Origin: Hordeum vulgare subsp. vulgare
Lineage: Eukaryota; Streptophyta; Magnoliopsida; Poales; Poaceae
Direction of reading: 5' to 3'
Length of the DNA: 64,000 bases
Assembly: GCF_904849725.1 (NCBI RefSeq)
Contig: NC_058522.1
Location: 197,019,986-197,083,985, forward strand
Of the stretch, positions 1 through 10,962 are shown one piece after another. A program made the position numbers and the translations under genes. Within the stretch, counting starts at the first letter, position 1. The number at the start of each line of letters is the position of its first letter. The notes below the pieces were generated by a model that worked only from the letters and a program-made list of their open reading frames with translations, had not been told where the DNA came from and did no database searches.

Positions 1-1390
1 GGAGGTCGGGTTCTAGGTCGATGGCCTGATGGTCAATGTCCTTATAAAGATCTGGACGGTTTGGCGCTCGCACACACTTCCGAAGTTGTGACAAGTGGAA
101 CATGTTGTGCACACCCGAAAGTTTCGGAGGTAGCTCCAACTGGTAAGCAACTTCTCCACGCCTTGTCGTGATCTTAAAAGGTCCAATGAACCTTGGAGCA
201 AGTTTCCCCTTGACGTGGAAATGTCTGGTTCCCTTGAGTGGTGTGACACGGAGGTACACCTGGTCTTCGAGGTTAACTCCAATTCTCTATGGAGAGAGTC
301 CGCATAGCTCTTTCGTCGCGACTTGGATGCCTTTAAGTTTTCCTGGACAAGTTGCACCTTGCCTTCTGCCTCTTGCAGAACTTCCGGCCCGAAAATCAAT
401 CCTTCGGCGGTTTTGGACCAGTTGAGTGGAGTGGGGCACTTTCGCCCGTAAATCACTTCAAATGGGTTCATCTGGAGACTGGATTGCTACCTGTTTTGTA
501 TAAGAACTCAGTGAACGGCAGTCAGTCTTCACATTTGGTCCCATGCAACAAGACACAAGCGTGGAGCATATATTTGAGTATCTGGTTCAATCTCTTAGTC
601 TGTTCGCCCGTCTGCAGGTGGAAGGCGGTGCTGGAAGAGAGCTTAGTTCCGAGGGCTTCTTGGCATTTCTTCCAGAATCATGAGGTGAACTACGTGCCTC
701 TGTGAGATATGATCTCCTTGGGAGCTCCATGAAGGCTCACAATACCCTCAATGTAGAGACTAGCCAGCTTGTCGCCCCCATAGGTGGTACTGGCCGGGAC
801 TAAGTGAGACACCTTGGTCGGATGGTCGACGATGCCCATATAAAGTCATGGCCTCTTCAGGACCTGGGTAAGCCGGTGATGAAGTCCATGCTGACTCGGT
901 CCCACTTCCATTGGGGCACTTGGGGAGGTTGTAGCAATCCAGGGGGTCACTGATGTTCAGCCTTGACCCTTTGGCATACGTCGCACTTGGCGATATAGGA
1001 TGCTATTTCCCTCTTCATGTCGTGCCACCAGAATCTTTCCCGGAGGTCCTGATACCTCTTGGTGCCACCGGGATGAATATATTAGGGTGTGTCATGGGCT
1101 TCCTGCATGATCAAGTCCTTGAGTTCTGCCTTGTTGGGTACGCATAAACGCTTCCCAACCCACACTACTCCTTGCTCATCCGTCGAGAATTCTAGGGCCT
1201 TGCCTTCCTGGATCTTTTTCTTGATCCCTCGATGCTCTTGTGCCCCTTCTGGGCCTCCTTAATGTCATCTGCCAGCGTGGGTTTGACTTCAAGGTTAGCT
1301 AGGAATCCTGGTTCATCTAGCTCCTACCCAAAGATTTCCATCTCTTCATATAAGGCGGGTAGCCTTTCTTTGAAGATAACATTCAAGGTG
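1..1390 (-). pseudogene. pol: Integrase remnant of Tekay-type gypsy element
   Basis: The minus strand encodes a gypsy integrase in pieces. At about 1060-950 there is an HHCC-type zinc-binding stretch (HPGGTKRYQDL ... CDVC). The core follows, and the C-terminal part with MNPFEVIYGRKC, then TPLNW, lies at 471-430. In the catalytic core the usual second aspartate of SDRG reads SHRG, and the usual glutamate of QTERLNQ reads as lysine (QTKRLNQ), so two of the three DDE residues are gone. Several stops and frame changes break the reading. It would have inserted cDNA into chromosomal DNA in the nucleus. The last readable residues run off the window edge. Confidence 0.8.
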
Positions 1391-1394
1391 TTGG

Positions 1395-2742
1395 CCTTCC
1401 GGCTTAAGGCATCAGTCACTACATTGGCCTTACCGGGGTGGTATTGAATTCTGAGGTCGTAGTGTTTGATTAACTCCAACCATCTTCGCTTCGTCTTATT
1501 AAATTCCCTTTGAGTAAAGATATACTTCAGACTTTTGTGGTCAGTGTATATTTCACATCATTTCCCTTGAAGGTAATGTCCCCATGTCTTGAGGGCATGC
1601 ACTACGGCTGCCAGCTCGAGATCTTGGGTGGCGTAATTTTCCTCATGCTGGCGTAGTTACCATGACAGGTTTGCCACGACCCTTCCGTCTTGCATTAGGA
1701 CTCCTCCGAGCCCGATCATGGAGCCATCACAATATATCACAAACTCCTTGCTGATATCTGGAGTAGCCAATACCGGGGCGGTAGTCAATCTCTTCTTCAA
1801 CTCTTGGAAGCTTGCTTGACACTCCGGCGTCCATTCGAAATTCTTAACTTTCTTCAAGATCCGAGTCATTGGTCGAGCGAAGCAGGAGTATCCTCCTACG
1901 AACTTGTAGTAGTATCCGACGAGTCCGAGGAAGCTTCTAACTTCCTTCACATCGATTGGCGACTCCAACTTGATTACCGTGGTAATCTTGGAAGGATCGA
2001 CCGCCAATCCGTTTGTCGTCATGGTATGACCCAATCCAACTTCGTGCAGCCAGAATTGGCATTTGCTAAACTTGACATAAAGTTGGTGCTCTTGAATTTT
2101 TTCCAACACTAACCTCAAGTGTTGCTCATGCTCTTCTTCGCACTTGGAGAAGGTTAATATGTCATCGATAAATACGATGACAAACTTATCCAGGTATTCT
2201 ATGAAGACCTTGTTCATGAGGTACATGGAGTATGCTGGGGCATTTATCAACCCAAACAACATGACAGTGCACTCATATAGACCTTACCAGGTCACGAATG
2301 CAGTCTTGGGTATGTCTTCAGGTCGGATCTTGAGTTGGTAATATCCAGATCGGAGATTGATCTTGGAAAATACCTTGGCTCCATTTAGCTGGTCAAACAA
2401 GTCTCCAATCTTTGGGAGTGGGTACTTGTTCTTGATCATGACCTCATTCAGAGAACGGTAATCGACGCAGAGTCTGATAGTCCCATCGTTCTTAGACACG
2501 AACATAATAGGTTATCCCCAAGGTGATGCACTCGGATGGATGAATCCTTTCCTCAGTTGCTCATCCACCTGCTTCTTCAACTCTGCTAGCTCTTCGGATC
2601 CCATAATATAAGATTTCTTATAAATAGGCCTTGATCCGTGCATGAGCTCAATGATAAACTCGATGTCTCGGTTAGGAGGCATCCCTGGCAGCTCATTAGG
2701 AAGGACATCCGGGTATTCACAGACTATCTCCACTCGGTCCAA
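1395..2742 (-). pseudogene. pol: Reverse transcriptase and RNase H remnant, Tekay type
   Basis: Three consecutive minus-strand segments (2742-2512, 2505-2284, 2262-1657) give a gypsy RT in order: ELKKQVDEQLRKGFIHPSASPWG, then [18 protein letters not shown], then FVIVFIDDIL with the polymerase motif FIDD. RNase H follows, starting near VIYCDGS (about 1740) and ending near the ADALSRK-like site at about 1400, where the sequence reads TDALSRK. RT copies element RNA into cDNA and RNase H removes the RNA strand. Small frameshifts near 2510 and 2270 and stops beyond 1657 inactivate it. The protease lies immediately upstream. Confidence 0.88.
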
Positions 2743-2766
2743 CTCTTCTACCGATAGGCAATTTAC

Positions 2767-3111
2767 CTACGGGACTTCAGCATATGTAGGCTCACGGACA
2801 TACTTGACTTCGACCCCTTGATCTCTTGTCATGGTAATAGCCCTGTTGGCACAGTCTAAGATGCTCTGGTGCTTGGCCAACCAATGCATCCCAAGGATCA
2901 CTTCTAAGCCTTGCGACTTAATGACCATGAGATCCGCTGAGAAGCTTATCCCATTAATATTGACCCGGACTCCTCTATATCCTAGGTTGGTCCTTAGCAC
3001 TGCTCCCGAGGTATGTACTGCCATTTGCACATTATGTAGGGTAGGCTTCGAACCACATTTTTCAGCAAACTTCTGAGTAACAAAAGAATGCGAAGCACCA
3101 CAATCAAACAA
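2767..3111 (-). pseudogene. pol: Retropepsin-like protease segment of the minus-strand gypsy element
   Basis: An open 114-residue segment begins MFDCGASHSFVTQKFAEKCG. Its DCGA stands where gypsy proteases usually have D-S/T-G-A, so the catalytic aspartate is present but the following residue is Cys. Near residues 70-90 it has VILGMHWLAKHQSILDC, the usual C-terminal block (I-L-G-M-D-W-L in most relatives, here with His for Asp). The protease would cleave the Gag-Pol polyprotein in virus-like particles. It sits between gag and RT, as expected. Confidence 0.82.
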
Positions 3112-3119
3112 TATTGTTG

Positions 3120-4345
3120 CTAGGGTGGAGTTGACGAGGAACGTACCCAGAATGCAGTCCTTGTCTTCCTCTGCTTCTTCTGTAGAGATGTGATTAATAT
3201 GTCCCCAGCTGTGGTACTGCTGATCGTGGGGAGCTTGGTTCCTGCCAGGCTCTCCTTGACCTTGTCCCTAATTTGGCGCATTGGGGCGCAGTGTGTTGGG
3301 CTTCTTGTTTGGGAACTGGCTAGAATAGTGCCCACTTGTCCACATCCAAAACAGGTAACATGTCCCGGGATGTTGGCCCTAACTCCACTGTTATTTGGCG
3401 GGTTGATTGCTGGCTTGGTGTTGACTTGCTGTTGGGGATGGTATTTGTGGCAGAACGTTGGTGCGTTGTACTGCTGTTGCTGATAACTGGGTCTTCCGGG
3501 GGCTGACTGCCATGGGTGTGGTTTCGGTTTACTGGGTCCTCCACTACCCATCAGCTTGCGCTTACGGGTGTCTTCCATTGCACGACGCTTATCCTCCAAC
3601 ACGAGGGCCTTGTTAACCAGGTCATAGAAGGTCCGGCATTCACAAACAACCAGTTGATACTGGAGTGACTGCTGCAGTCCTTCCACAAAGCGTTCTACCT
3701 TTGCGTCCTAAGTGTTAACGTCCTATGGTGCATATCTCGACAGGTGGTTAGACTTCTGCAGATACTCCTTGATGGTTCCACTACCTTGCCTTAAATCTCG
3801 GAATTCCCGCTTCTTAGTGGAAATCATTCCAGGAGGAATATGAGCAGTGCAGAATCCTTCCTTGAATACTGCCCAAGTGATAGCTTGCCCTTCTCGCATT
3901 ATCTGGAACCCGTCCACCAAGCTCTGGTCGTGCCTCCGAGACAGTGAGAATCTTAAAGGACTTTCGAGCGATCATCGGTGCATTTGACCAGTGTGTGGAG
4001 GTCTTCGATACTGCGGATCCAATCATCGGAATCCAATAGTTCACTTGTCTCCATGAATATAGGAGGCATAGTACGCATAAACTCTGACAGAGTAGAGCGA
4101 CCGTTGCCATTTCCGTTTTGCGGCGGATTGGTCACCAAGACTTGAGCCAACTATTAGATGGCGGCATTGTTGGCTTGACGTTCGTCTCGGAGAGCTTGGA
4201 GGAGGCGGTGGCGGGGGAATATCGCCTTGCTGCTGCTCGAGGTGATCTCCAGCTTGAGCCTTTCCACCGGTTCCCTACTGCTGGCCAGAGGTGGCAAAGC
4301 TTGGGTTTCCGAAGGTGCTGGTGAGGGTTGAAATCACCATCCTTT
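3120..4345 (-). pseudogene. gag: Gag remnant with broken zinc knuckle, Tekay type
   Basis: Gag is split over four segments (about 4345-4150, 4150-3953, 3920-3723, 3686-3120). The middle parts contain typical retrotransposon-gag wording such as FMRTMPPIF, DDWIRSIE, REFRDLRQGSGTIKEY and VERFVEGLQ. The C-terminal part is rich in Pro/Gln and holds the start of a zinc knuckle (CFGCGQVG), whose His and last Cys are lost to a frame change. Gag would form the particle that packages element RNA. The likely ATG is near 4345 (MVISTLTSTFG), just downstream of the leader ORF. Stops near 4275, 4160, 3725 and 3690 make it non-functional. Confidence 0.8.
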
Positions 4346-4568
4346 CAGGGGAGTAGACAGGTCAATAAGCCGAATTTGGCCGGAATGATAAGGCATGATG
4401 CTCTAAATAAGGGGGTTTGTTACTGTGCTAGTGTGAGAGTTTTAAACAAATGTTTTTTGGAAATCTAATGCATTGAATTAAAACAATTGACGTAGTCGCT
4501 TACAAGATGCCTAAGGCGGAAATGCGTCTTGCATCCTACATGTTCACACGACACTCACACACAGCTGC

Positions 4569-5339
4569 CTAAGTCGTACTTCTAAGCTGCTCGGTCTCAT
4601 GGGGAAGCTCTGCAGGTTCTTCATCTTCATCCTCTTCGATACCTTCATCCTTCAGAGGTCAGCGAGAGGGAAGCGGTCCATCACGGCATCGCTTAGTCGG
4701 TGAAGCGGTCAGGAGTTGAGTGTATTCTTCCACAGACAAACGACGACTTTGAATAGGAGTGGCCTGGAGCGGTGGTACTCCTCCTCGATACGAAATTGCT
4801 CACTGTCCTCCGGGTGCTCCTTCATTCTTGACATTGCGGGTCTTCATCTTTTTCATGCGAAGTAGGTCCTTGAATTGGTGTAGCTCTTGGCGAAGTGTCA
4901 CCGACTCCTTAATCCGAAGGTGACTCAAGGTGTCAGCAGAGAGGCTACATTAGGTCTGAAACCTGAGGGGCGTTCCCTCCTCTGAAGATGGGTTAAGCGT
5001 CCAACTCCTGTCAAATCCGTCCTTAATAAAAGGCAGGTGATGAGTAGCCGGCTCATTAGCCATCTCGGGAAGGAGGTCGTGGAGACGCATGAGCGCCTCT
5101 CGTGCGGGTGTCTCCACTGCCAACATGAGATTCTCCATCTGTGGTCCTTCAAAGAACAAACTAGTTGGGGAGTCAATAGCCTTCACTATCATGTCCACGT
5201 GATATTCCTTTGTGTCGGCATTGACCCAGTGCTCATGGTAGTGAAAAATGGGTGTGCGGCGTAATTGACACATCTCGAGGCTATCTCCCAAAAGTAGGGG
5301 AAAGCCTGTCTCTAGAAGCATCTCAGGTATGGCGTCCAT
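4569..5339 (-). pseudogene. Leader ORF between PBS and gag (putative dsRBD-like protein), three in-frame stops
   Basis: An ATG at 5339 lies only about 30 bases downstream of the PBS and is directly preceded by an in-frame TAG. It opens a frame that continues, apart from TAA at 4950-4952 and two TGA codons, to a TAG at 4569-4571, 771 nt in all. The first 129 codons are open. They hold a strand-like stretch (YHVDMIV) and an alanine-rich helix (VETPAREALMRLHDLL); a second likely helix (RQELHQFKDLLRM) follows the first stop. I do not recognise a named family. Position and length match the leader ORF at 53541-54311; sequence similarity is weak and limited to the helix. A dsRNA-binding-like fold is inference. 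Confidence 0.5.
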
Positions 5340-5367
5340 CTACAAGGTTGTAGGAGAGAGTCAAGAT

Positions 5368-5380
5368 GGATCTGATACTA
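5368..5380 (-). other. Primer-binding site (initiator tRNA-Met type)
   Basis: On the minus strand this reads TAGTATCAGATCC, 11 of 13 matches to the common plant iMet primer-binding site TGGTATCAGAGCC. It lies 4 bases after the LTR end, as expected. It marks the start of minus-strand cDNA synthesis and fixes the element's orientation. Confidence 0.75.
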
Positions 5381-5384
5381 GCTC

Positions 5385-5970
5385 TGTGCGGACCCCGACT
5401 TATGAGGCAAGATTGCCGAATGAACGTGCTGAGTGATCCCAGAGATCAATGCTCACCAAACACGCATATACTGAATATTAAGAGTCTTACATCCATCATA
5501 CCAAAATATTAAAACACATGACCACTAAGGTCAAGTTCACATGGGTAGGGCCTATATGGCCAAAACACACTCATACAACTATTAGTGGAAATCTTGGGGC
5601 TAAGCGGGTGCCCATGCCATCCGCCTACACCAATAGGAATTCTGACTGGGAAGTGTCCTAGTTCGCAGGTCCGTCTCCGATGACATACTCCTCTCCAAAC
5701 TCCGTTCCTTCCATGTCTGGTCAATAATATAACAAGTGGCAAGCTAGTGAGTACTTTGAATGTACTCGCAAACCGTAGTCCCAAAGCATATTGCAGAGAG
5801 GCGAATGTGCATTGACTTCACTAACCGCAACAAGGCTTGTTCGAAGGACAACTTCCCGATGCCACATATCAATCAGATTGTGGACTCCGCCATTGTGTGA
5901 TCTGCTTTGTTTTTGGACGCCTTCTCCTAGTACCACCAGATTAAGATAGGAAATTAGGATGAAGATAAGA
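5385..5970 (-). repeat. Truncated 5' LTR of the minus-strand Tekay-type element
   Basis: The LTR end on the minus strand reads ...GGGGTCCGCACA at 5385. The sequence matches the last 500-600 bases of the long LTR ending at 16592 by eye, for example the 'GTGAGCATTGATCT' and 'GTACATTCAAAGTACT' blocks, but in the opposite orientation. Only the 3' tenth of the LTR is left; the breakpoint near 5970 joins it to a Tat-lineage fragment. Confidence 0.72.
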
Positions 5971-6009
5971 CAACCTTCCCCAGCCCCTCTGGATTGTACT
6001 GCTAAATCT

Positions 6010-6965
6010 TCCTACCCTTCGTCCTTAAGAATGGAGGGGCCACCTTCCAAAAATTGATGCACACTGTCCTAGGGCCCGGATGGGAAGAAATCCAGAGGCC
6101 TACGGGGGTGACATCATCATCAAGACTTGTGAGGAATGTTACCTCATCAAGGACCTCGAAGAAACCTTCATCAGCTTGCGCAATATGCACCTGAATCTCA
6201 ACCCCGCCATGAGGCAAGCTTCTTGGCTTCCTAGTCTCCCATCGTGCCATTGAGGCAAACCCCGAGAAGATTCAAGCCATCAAGAAGATGCATTCTCCCA
6301 ACAACCTAAATGTAATGTACAAGCTGACATGACATGTCACCTCGCTTGGGTGCTTCATTTCAATGTTCGGTGAGAGGTCCTTGTATTTCTTCAAGCTGTT
6401 GAGGAGGACATGTCCCTTCAAGTGGACTCCCGAAGCTGTCGTGTCCTTCGAGGAGCTCAAGAATTACCTAACATTCCCTTCTGTTATGGTTAGCCCGCGA
6501 CCTTGCAAGTCTCTACACTTATACTTGGGATCCATCCCCAAAACGACGAATGTGACCCTAGTGGGGGAACGAGAGGAGGAAGTCCCCATCAAGAAGAAGC
6601 CGACCGTGTTCGAGATCCTTGAGACCAAGGCAATGCCTCCTGAGGCCCCTCTTCCGATGCATGCCATAGGCCTCCGAGAGCATCGCATGGTCACAATGGC
6701 GCCTGCATAAGTGCCTACTTATGAGACCCCACGAGAGGTGCATGACGAGCTTCCTGAAGCCCAAATTGGTGCTCTCACGACAACACACCTTGTGGAGCAT
6801 GCTTTCAAATTCATCATCATGGTGGTGAGGGATGCGCGCGAGCGGTACCCCATGCTGCAGAAGCTACTCTTCGCACTCCTCATCACTTCCAGGAAGCTGT
6901 GGCATTACATCCAAGGCCATGATGACCCACAAGTACACGGGATCAATCGTATTCCTTTCGATAAG
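6010..6965 (+). pseudogene. pol: RT/RNase H relic of a Tat-lineage (Retand-like) gypsy element
   Basis: In several frames the plus strand reads parts of a Tat-lineage polymerase. FVLKNGGATFQKLM at about 6020 corresponds to the RT block FGLKNAGATYQ. IKDLEETFISLRNMHLNLNPA is near 6150. FFKLLRRTCPFKWTPEAVVSFEELKNYL is at 6390-6470, followed by a Lys/Glu-rich linker. VRDARERYPMLQKLLFALLI, an RNase H block, is at 6820-6890. Frameshifts and stops are frequent. No gag, integrase or LTR of this copy is attached, so it is a fragment. The left edge is fused to the LTR piece of the neighbouring element. Confidence 0.72.
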
Positions 6966-6967
6966 TA

Positions 6968-7397
6968 AGAGTGTTGAACCAAAAAGGAGCAGAAGGAAAT
7001 GACAAGCAATTTTTAGCAAGGTATTATCTGCAATTGCTGTAAGTAACAGTGATAGATAGTTTTATAGCAAGATAATTCATAACATGTGACAAGTAACAAA
7101 AGTAGCAAGTGTGCATCAAGGTAGCCAAATCCTTTTTAATAGCAAAGGACACACCTGAAAAAATCTTATGTAAAGCAAACGCTACTGAGGACACATGGGA
7201 ATTACAATCTAGTTATGTTCATCATGTTAAGTTGATTCGCGTTTGTTAAATTGGAAATTTGATAAGTGGGTGGACTGGTCCTAAGGTGCTTTTTTTTACT
7301 TGAACAAGCAACCCACTTATGATTTCCCCCTCTTGCAAGCATCCACAACTACAAAGTAATTATTAAGATAAATCTAACCATATCATGAAACATGTGC
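6968..7397 (-). repeat. Inverted fragment of an Athila/WHAM-like LTR
   Basis: The reverse complement matches the 3' part of the LTR at 30059-31258 (about 30785-31211), for example the 'TGTCCTCGGGAG' region, 'GGTCCACCCAC' and 'CATGCTATGGTTAG' blocks. It lacks the last 45-50 bases of that LTR. The match stops sharply near 7397. Confidence 0.65.
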
Positions 7398-8600
7398 ATT
7401 CTTCCTCAAAACAGCTACCATACCTACCTATCATGTCATTTCCATAGCCATTCCAAAATATATTGCCAGGCAACTTCCACCATTACATCATATTACTAGT
7501 ACACCCATTCTCATATTTCTTTGAATGATCATGTAGATCACATAGTATTTGTGGCAAAGGCACCGTTCATCATTACTATACATGTTATGCTAGATCATTG
7601 CACATCCTGGTACACTGCTAGAGGCATTCATATACATTCATATTGTATAGTAATTTTTCATATTCAGTTGTAAGTAAATATAAGTTTGATCCTATTAATT
7701 ATTAGGGCACTATCTTAGTGAGGTAAGGATGATGGAGACAATGATTCTCCCACATGCTAGGATGAGACTGTGGACGCAAAATAGAAGAAAAAAGAGAAGA
7801 AGAAAGAAAACAACAACAAAAAGAAAGAAGCAAAGAGAAAAATAGAGAAAGAAAAAAATGAGAGAAAAGACAGAATGGACACTACTACTCCCTCTTTTTC
7901 CACACTTATGCTTCACAGTAGCACCATTTTTTTCGCATAAAGAGGCTCACGTTTTATGACTTCCATATGCTAGTGGGCATTTTTCATTATATAACTTGGC
8001 TTGTATATTCCGATGTTGGGCTTCCTCAACTGCCCGAGGTCTTCATGAGCAAGCAAGTTGGACCGAGTGCATTTGTCTCATGTCAATCCCTACTCCTCGC
8101 ATTAATATCTATTGATGGACATCTCCATAGCCAGTTCATACAACAATTTGATGTGAGACTTTATTCTCCACTTTTACGCCTTTGAAACCTACCACGATAT
8201 TCTATTCCACCTATAGGCTATGTCCATGGTTCACACTCATGTATTGAGTGAGTAATAAAATGCAGTAGCGCGTTAAGAAATTCAATACAATTGGTTGGTT
8301 CGACACAGAGGTGCTCATGATTTACGCTTTGTCCTAGGAAGACCAAGCATGAGAGGCTATTTTATTTGGTAGGGATAGTGTTCTTTAGCATTGTTATTTT
8401 GAAAGGACATGATTGTTTACTACCTGAGTATGGACGTATTTATGTCAAATGATAGACTATTGCCTTGAATCACTTGTATCTTAATATTCATGCCATGATT
8501 AGACATTTATTCAAGATTATTGTAGGTCGCATTCCACATAAAAATTATCTTTTTATCATTTACCTACTCGATGACGAGCGGGAATTAACCTTAGGGATGC
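7398..8600 (+). mobile_element. 3' untranslated region of a plus-strand Athila-type gypsy element
   Basis: There is no convincing ORF. The stretch resembles the non-coding part that precedes the 3' LTR in Triticeae Athila-type elements: a purine-rich tract (about 7780-7880), 'GGCTTGTATATTCC' near 8000, and a purine-tract-like end TTAGGGATGC at 8591-8600 directly before an LTR start. The coding part of this element is missing. Confidence 0.6.
7780..7880 (+). repeat. Low-complexity purine (A/G) tract
   Basis: About 100 bases of almost pure A and G with scattered C and T. Its complement creates a poly-Phe/Leu reading frame that is an artefact. Such a tract is common at this place in the 3' UTR of related elements. 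Confidence 0.85.
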
Positions 8601-9562
8601 TAATACGTCTTCGTCGTATCTATAACTTTTGATTCTTTCATGCCAATATTATACAACTTTCATATACTTTTGGCAACATTTTATATTATTTTTGGGACTA
8701 ACTTACTTATCCAGTGCTGAGTTATTTTATTTTGTGTGTTTTTTGTTTTGCAAAAAAGTCCAAATGCGATAAAAAATTTACAAATTTCCACACGGTACCC
8801 CAGGCTCTCACAAGACAACAACACGTGGCCAGGGGGTGGCCGCACCCTGATAGCGCGTCGCCAACCCTTAAGTCAGTTGGGGCCCTACTTTGGCAGCAAG
8901 GAAGATAATTTCCTGATACCAGTAGAGGAGAAAGGAGAAAACCAAAGAGAGAGAGAGAGATCCAATCTCGGAGGGGATATTGCCCTCTCGGACCCATGGC
9001 GGGCATGGACTAGAGCGGAAGCTCTACTCCCATCTAGCGGGAGAACAAGGAAGTTGAAGAAGGAAGGGGGCTCTCCCCCTCTCTCCCGATGGCGCTGGAG
9101 AGCCATCGGGGCAACCGTCGTGATGGCGATCTGCACCAACGACTTCCTCGCCATCACCAAGAACTCTCTCCTCGTCAATGGAGTGGTGTAAAACATAGCT
9201 TCCCCGCCATAATCACTACTTGAACATGGTTCTTAAAATGCTATATATTATTATCCAATTATGTGTGGCTATGTTATGATGTTTGAGCAAATCTCTGATG
9301 TCCTCCGGCTTAATTTCTATACGATGTGATCGATGTGAGTTGTATGTTTATATGGTGTTGTCCAAAGGTGCCTTCCGTGCCGCACACATGTGACGGATTA
9401 CTGCTAGAGGGTGTTGTAATATGTTTATGATTCACTTATAGTGGGTGGGTAGAGTGCGAGAACATTAAACCTGAGTAAGGGGGTTATTTACGTATGGGAG
9501 TAAACATGACTTGATGATTAATTATATGGTTGGTATTTTCCTTAATGATCATTAATACTTGT
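8601..9562 (+). repeat. 3' LTR (truncated) of an Athila-type element
   Basis: It starts TAATACGTCTTCGTCGTATC, the usual TGATACGTC start with TG changed to TA, right after a purine tract. It contains a (GA)n run at 8945-8960 and a GC-rich leader. It is cut at 9562 by the Tat-like LTR that starts TGTCGGTG; the rest of this LTR is not seen in the window. Confidence 0.62.
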
Positions 9563-10493
9563 TGTCGGTGAAGGATCAACACCTATGGGGGCCTCAACGG
9601 TCCCCTTTTTGCTGGTTTGGTGGAGAGAGGAGTCGCGGCAAGAGCAGAACCAACAGTCAGGGACCGACATGATCTTTTTACCTAGATCCGGGCCGCGTGG
9701 TGCGTAAAACCCTACTCCTGCATGCATTTAGTTATTCGTTTTGGGTTACTATAGATCTATCCCTTTTTACAGCCTTTTGATTTTCCAAAAATCCAAAATC
9801 CAAAAGCCACTATTACTCAGCCTCGGGCCTCCTTTTATAGGCAAATGGGTTACCAGAGTGGCTCAGTGGGTGAACGGGGGGTTCACGAGACAAACACGCT
9901 GACCGACACTTACAGTGTTACTGCCTTATCAGAGGTGCAATAAATGCTTCAACAGACATCCCTGGCCTCGTCAGGGGGGTTGGACACATGCCCCCACGTG
10001 GCAACTCCGGGGCGTCGCGCTGGCGTGCGGTCGGACGCGTGGCGCATGCATCATCGGTGGCTTGCTCGTCGGTGGAGGCGTTCGCAGGTCGCGAGGGCGC
10101 CCTGAGCCCGCGCTTCTCCTCGGCCCTTTCTATTTCTTCCCGGCAGGGTTACCTTGCCGGGGCTCTTCCTGTTCCTCTCGGCAGGGAGGCGATGGCCTGC
10201 CGAGGCCTTGTCAGCCTTCCCGGCAAGGGTGGCTTGCTCGGGCTCAGTCCTTCTTCCTTGGCGGGAGAGCCTCGCCGTGTCATTGTCTATCTCCCAGGAC
10301 GGGAACTCCGTTCGGGGTCTTTTTGCCTTCCCAACAAGCGAGTCCTTGCCGGGCCTGGCAATCTGCACCTGGTGGTTTCTCAGTCCCGATTTTGCCCTAA
10401 GCCTTAGCGACGCGCCTTGCCGCTGCGGAGGGGCTGCCGGTGTTCGCGCACAAGTCTGGGGAACTGGAGACCCGAGTCTTTAGTGAACCGACA
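9563..10493 (-). repeat. LTR of a Tat-like gypsy element, minus strand (probable 3' LTR)
   Basis: The block is bounded by TGTCGGTG at 9563 and GTGAACCGACA ending at 10493, so on the minus strand the LTR runs TGTCGGTTCAC ... CACCGACA. A minus-strand TATA box sits at 9831-9841. Directly upstream on the minus strand lies a G-rich tract (GCACGGGGGCTCC, 10494-10506) that fits a polypurine tract, so this is best read as a 3' LTR with the internal region to the right. It is inserted in the LTR at 8601-9562. Confidence 0.6.
9831..9841 (-). promoter_or_regulatory. TATA box of the Tat-like LTR
   Basis: The minus strand reads CCTATAAAAGG, a strong plant TATA context, about 270 bases before the LTR end. 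This is a usual U3/R position. Confidence 0.6.
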
Positions 10494-10962
10494 GGAGCCC
10501 CCGTGCCTGGGCCACACACGCATGCGAGCCTTATCAGAATTGAGCCGTTACAGGCTTTCTTTCCCCACATCGCGCATTGAACGCACGAAGTGGGATGGTG
10601 TGCGGCATGCGCACAGTGGCCTCTTTACCCCTTGAGAACGCATCTGCCATGTGTAGGACATGTGCAGCGGCGGTCGGGCAAGTGGTGATCGTGTCCTTAA
10701 AAACTGCGGGCTTGGATGGGCCCGCCCCTGCATGCATTAGTGCAGCAGGGCGATTCCCTATTCCGCTCGTGACTTGAGGGCGATTGGGCGAGAGGGGTGG
10801 TGGCTTCTGGAGCGAGGAGGGCGGGCCTCCGATCTTTGCCCAATTAATTAGGGTGTTTGCGCAGAGGTTTTGCCCATCCATCGCACCCTCGAAGCCTTCG
10901 GCGCCTGTCGCCTTGCCTGCTCTTGTTTCTTTCAGCTTTGCCGGTGGCGCCCTCCCCTAACC
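10494..10962 (+). other. Spacer between Tat-like LTR and antisense B3-like gene (likely its promoter/5' UTR)
   Basis: GC-rich, no convincing ORF. It separates the LTR from the ATG at 10963 on the opposite strand. If the B3-like gene was expressed, its promoter would lie here; I see no clear TATA box on the plus strand. Confidence 0.4.

Larger units (their letters stand above)
1..5970 (-). mobile_element. Partial Tekay-type Ty3/gypsy retrotransposon, minus strand, 3' end outside window
   Basis: Reading right to left: a truncated 5' LTR (5385-5970), a primer-binding site, a leader ORF, gag, protease, RT/RNase H and integrase follow in gypsy order. The wording of protease, RT and integrase is that of plant chromoviruses of the Tekay/Del group. 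All frames carry several stops and frameshifts, so this is a dead copy. The window starts inside the end of integrase, so any chromodomain and the 3' LTR are not visible. Family placement is from motif recognition only. Confidence 0.85.

Noticed and set aside
7710..7916. Phe/Leu-rich minus-strand ORF resembling a membrane protein
   Set aside because: It is the complement of a simple purine tract.
9373..9389. A 17-base match (TTCCGTGCCGCACACAT) between 9373 and 28314
   Set aside because: Flanks do not align and it lies in different contexts (LTR versus 3' ORF); most likely chance or a very old shared piece.
9915..10407. Overlapping ORFs of 105-161 residues on both strands
   Set aside because: They fall inside the GC-rich Tat-like LTR and have no recognisable motif.
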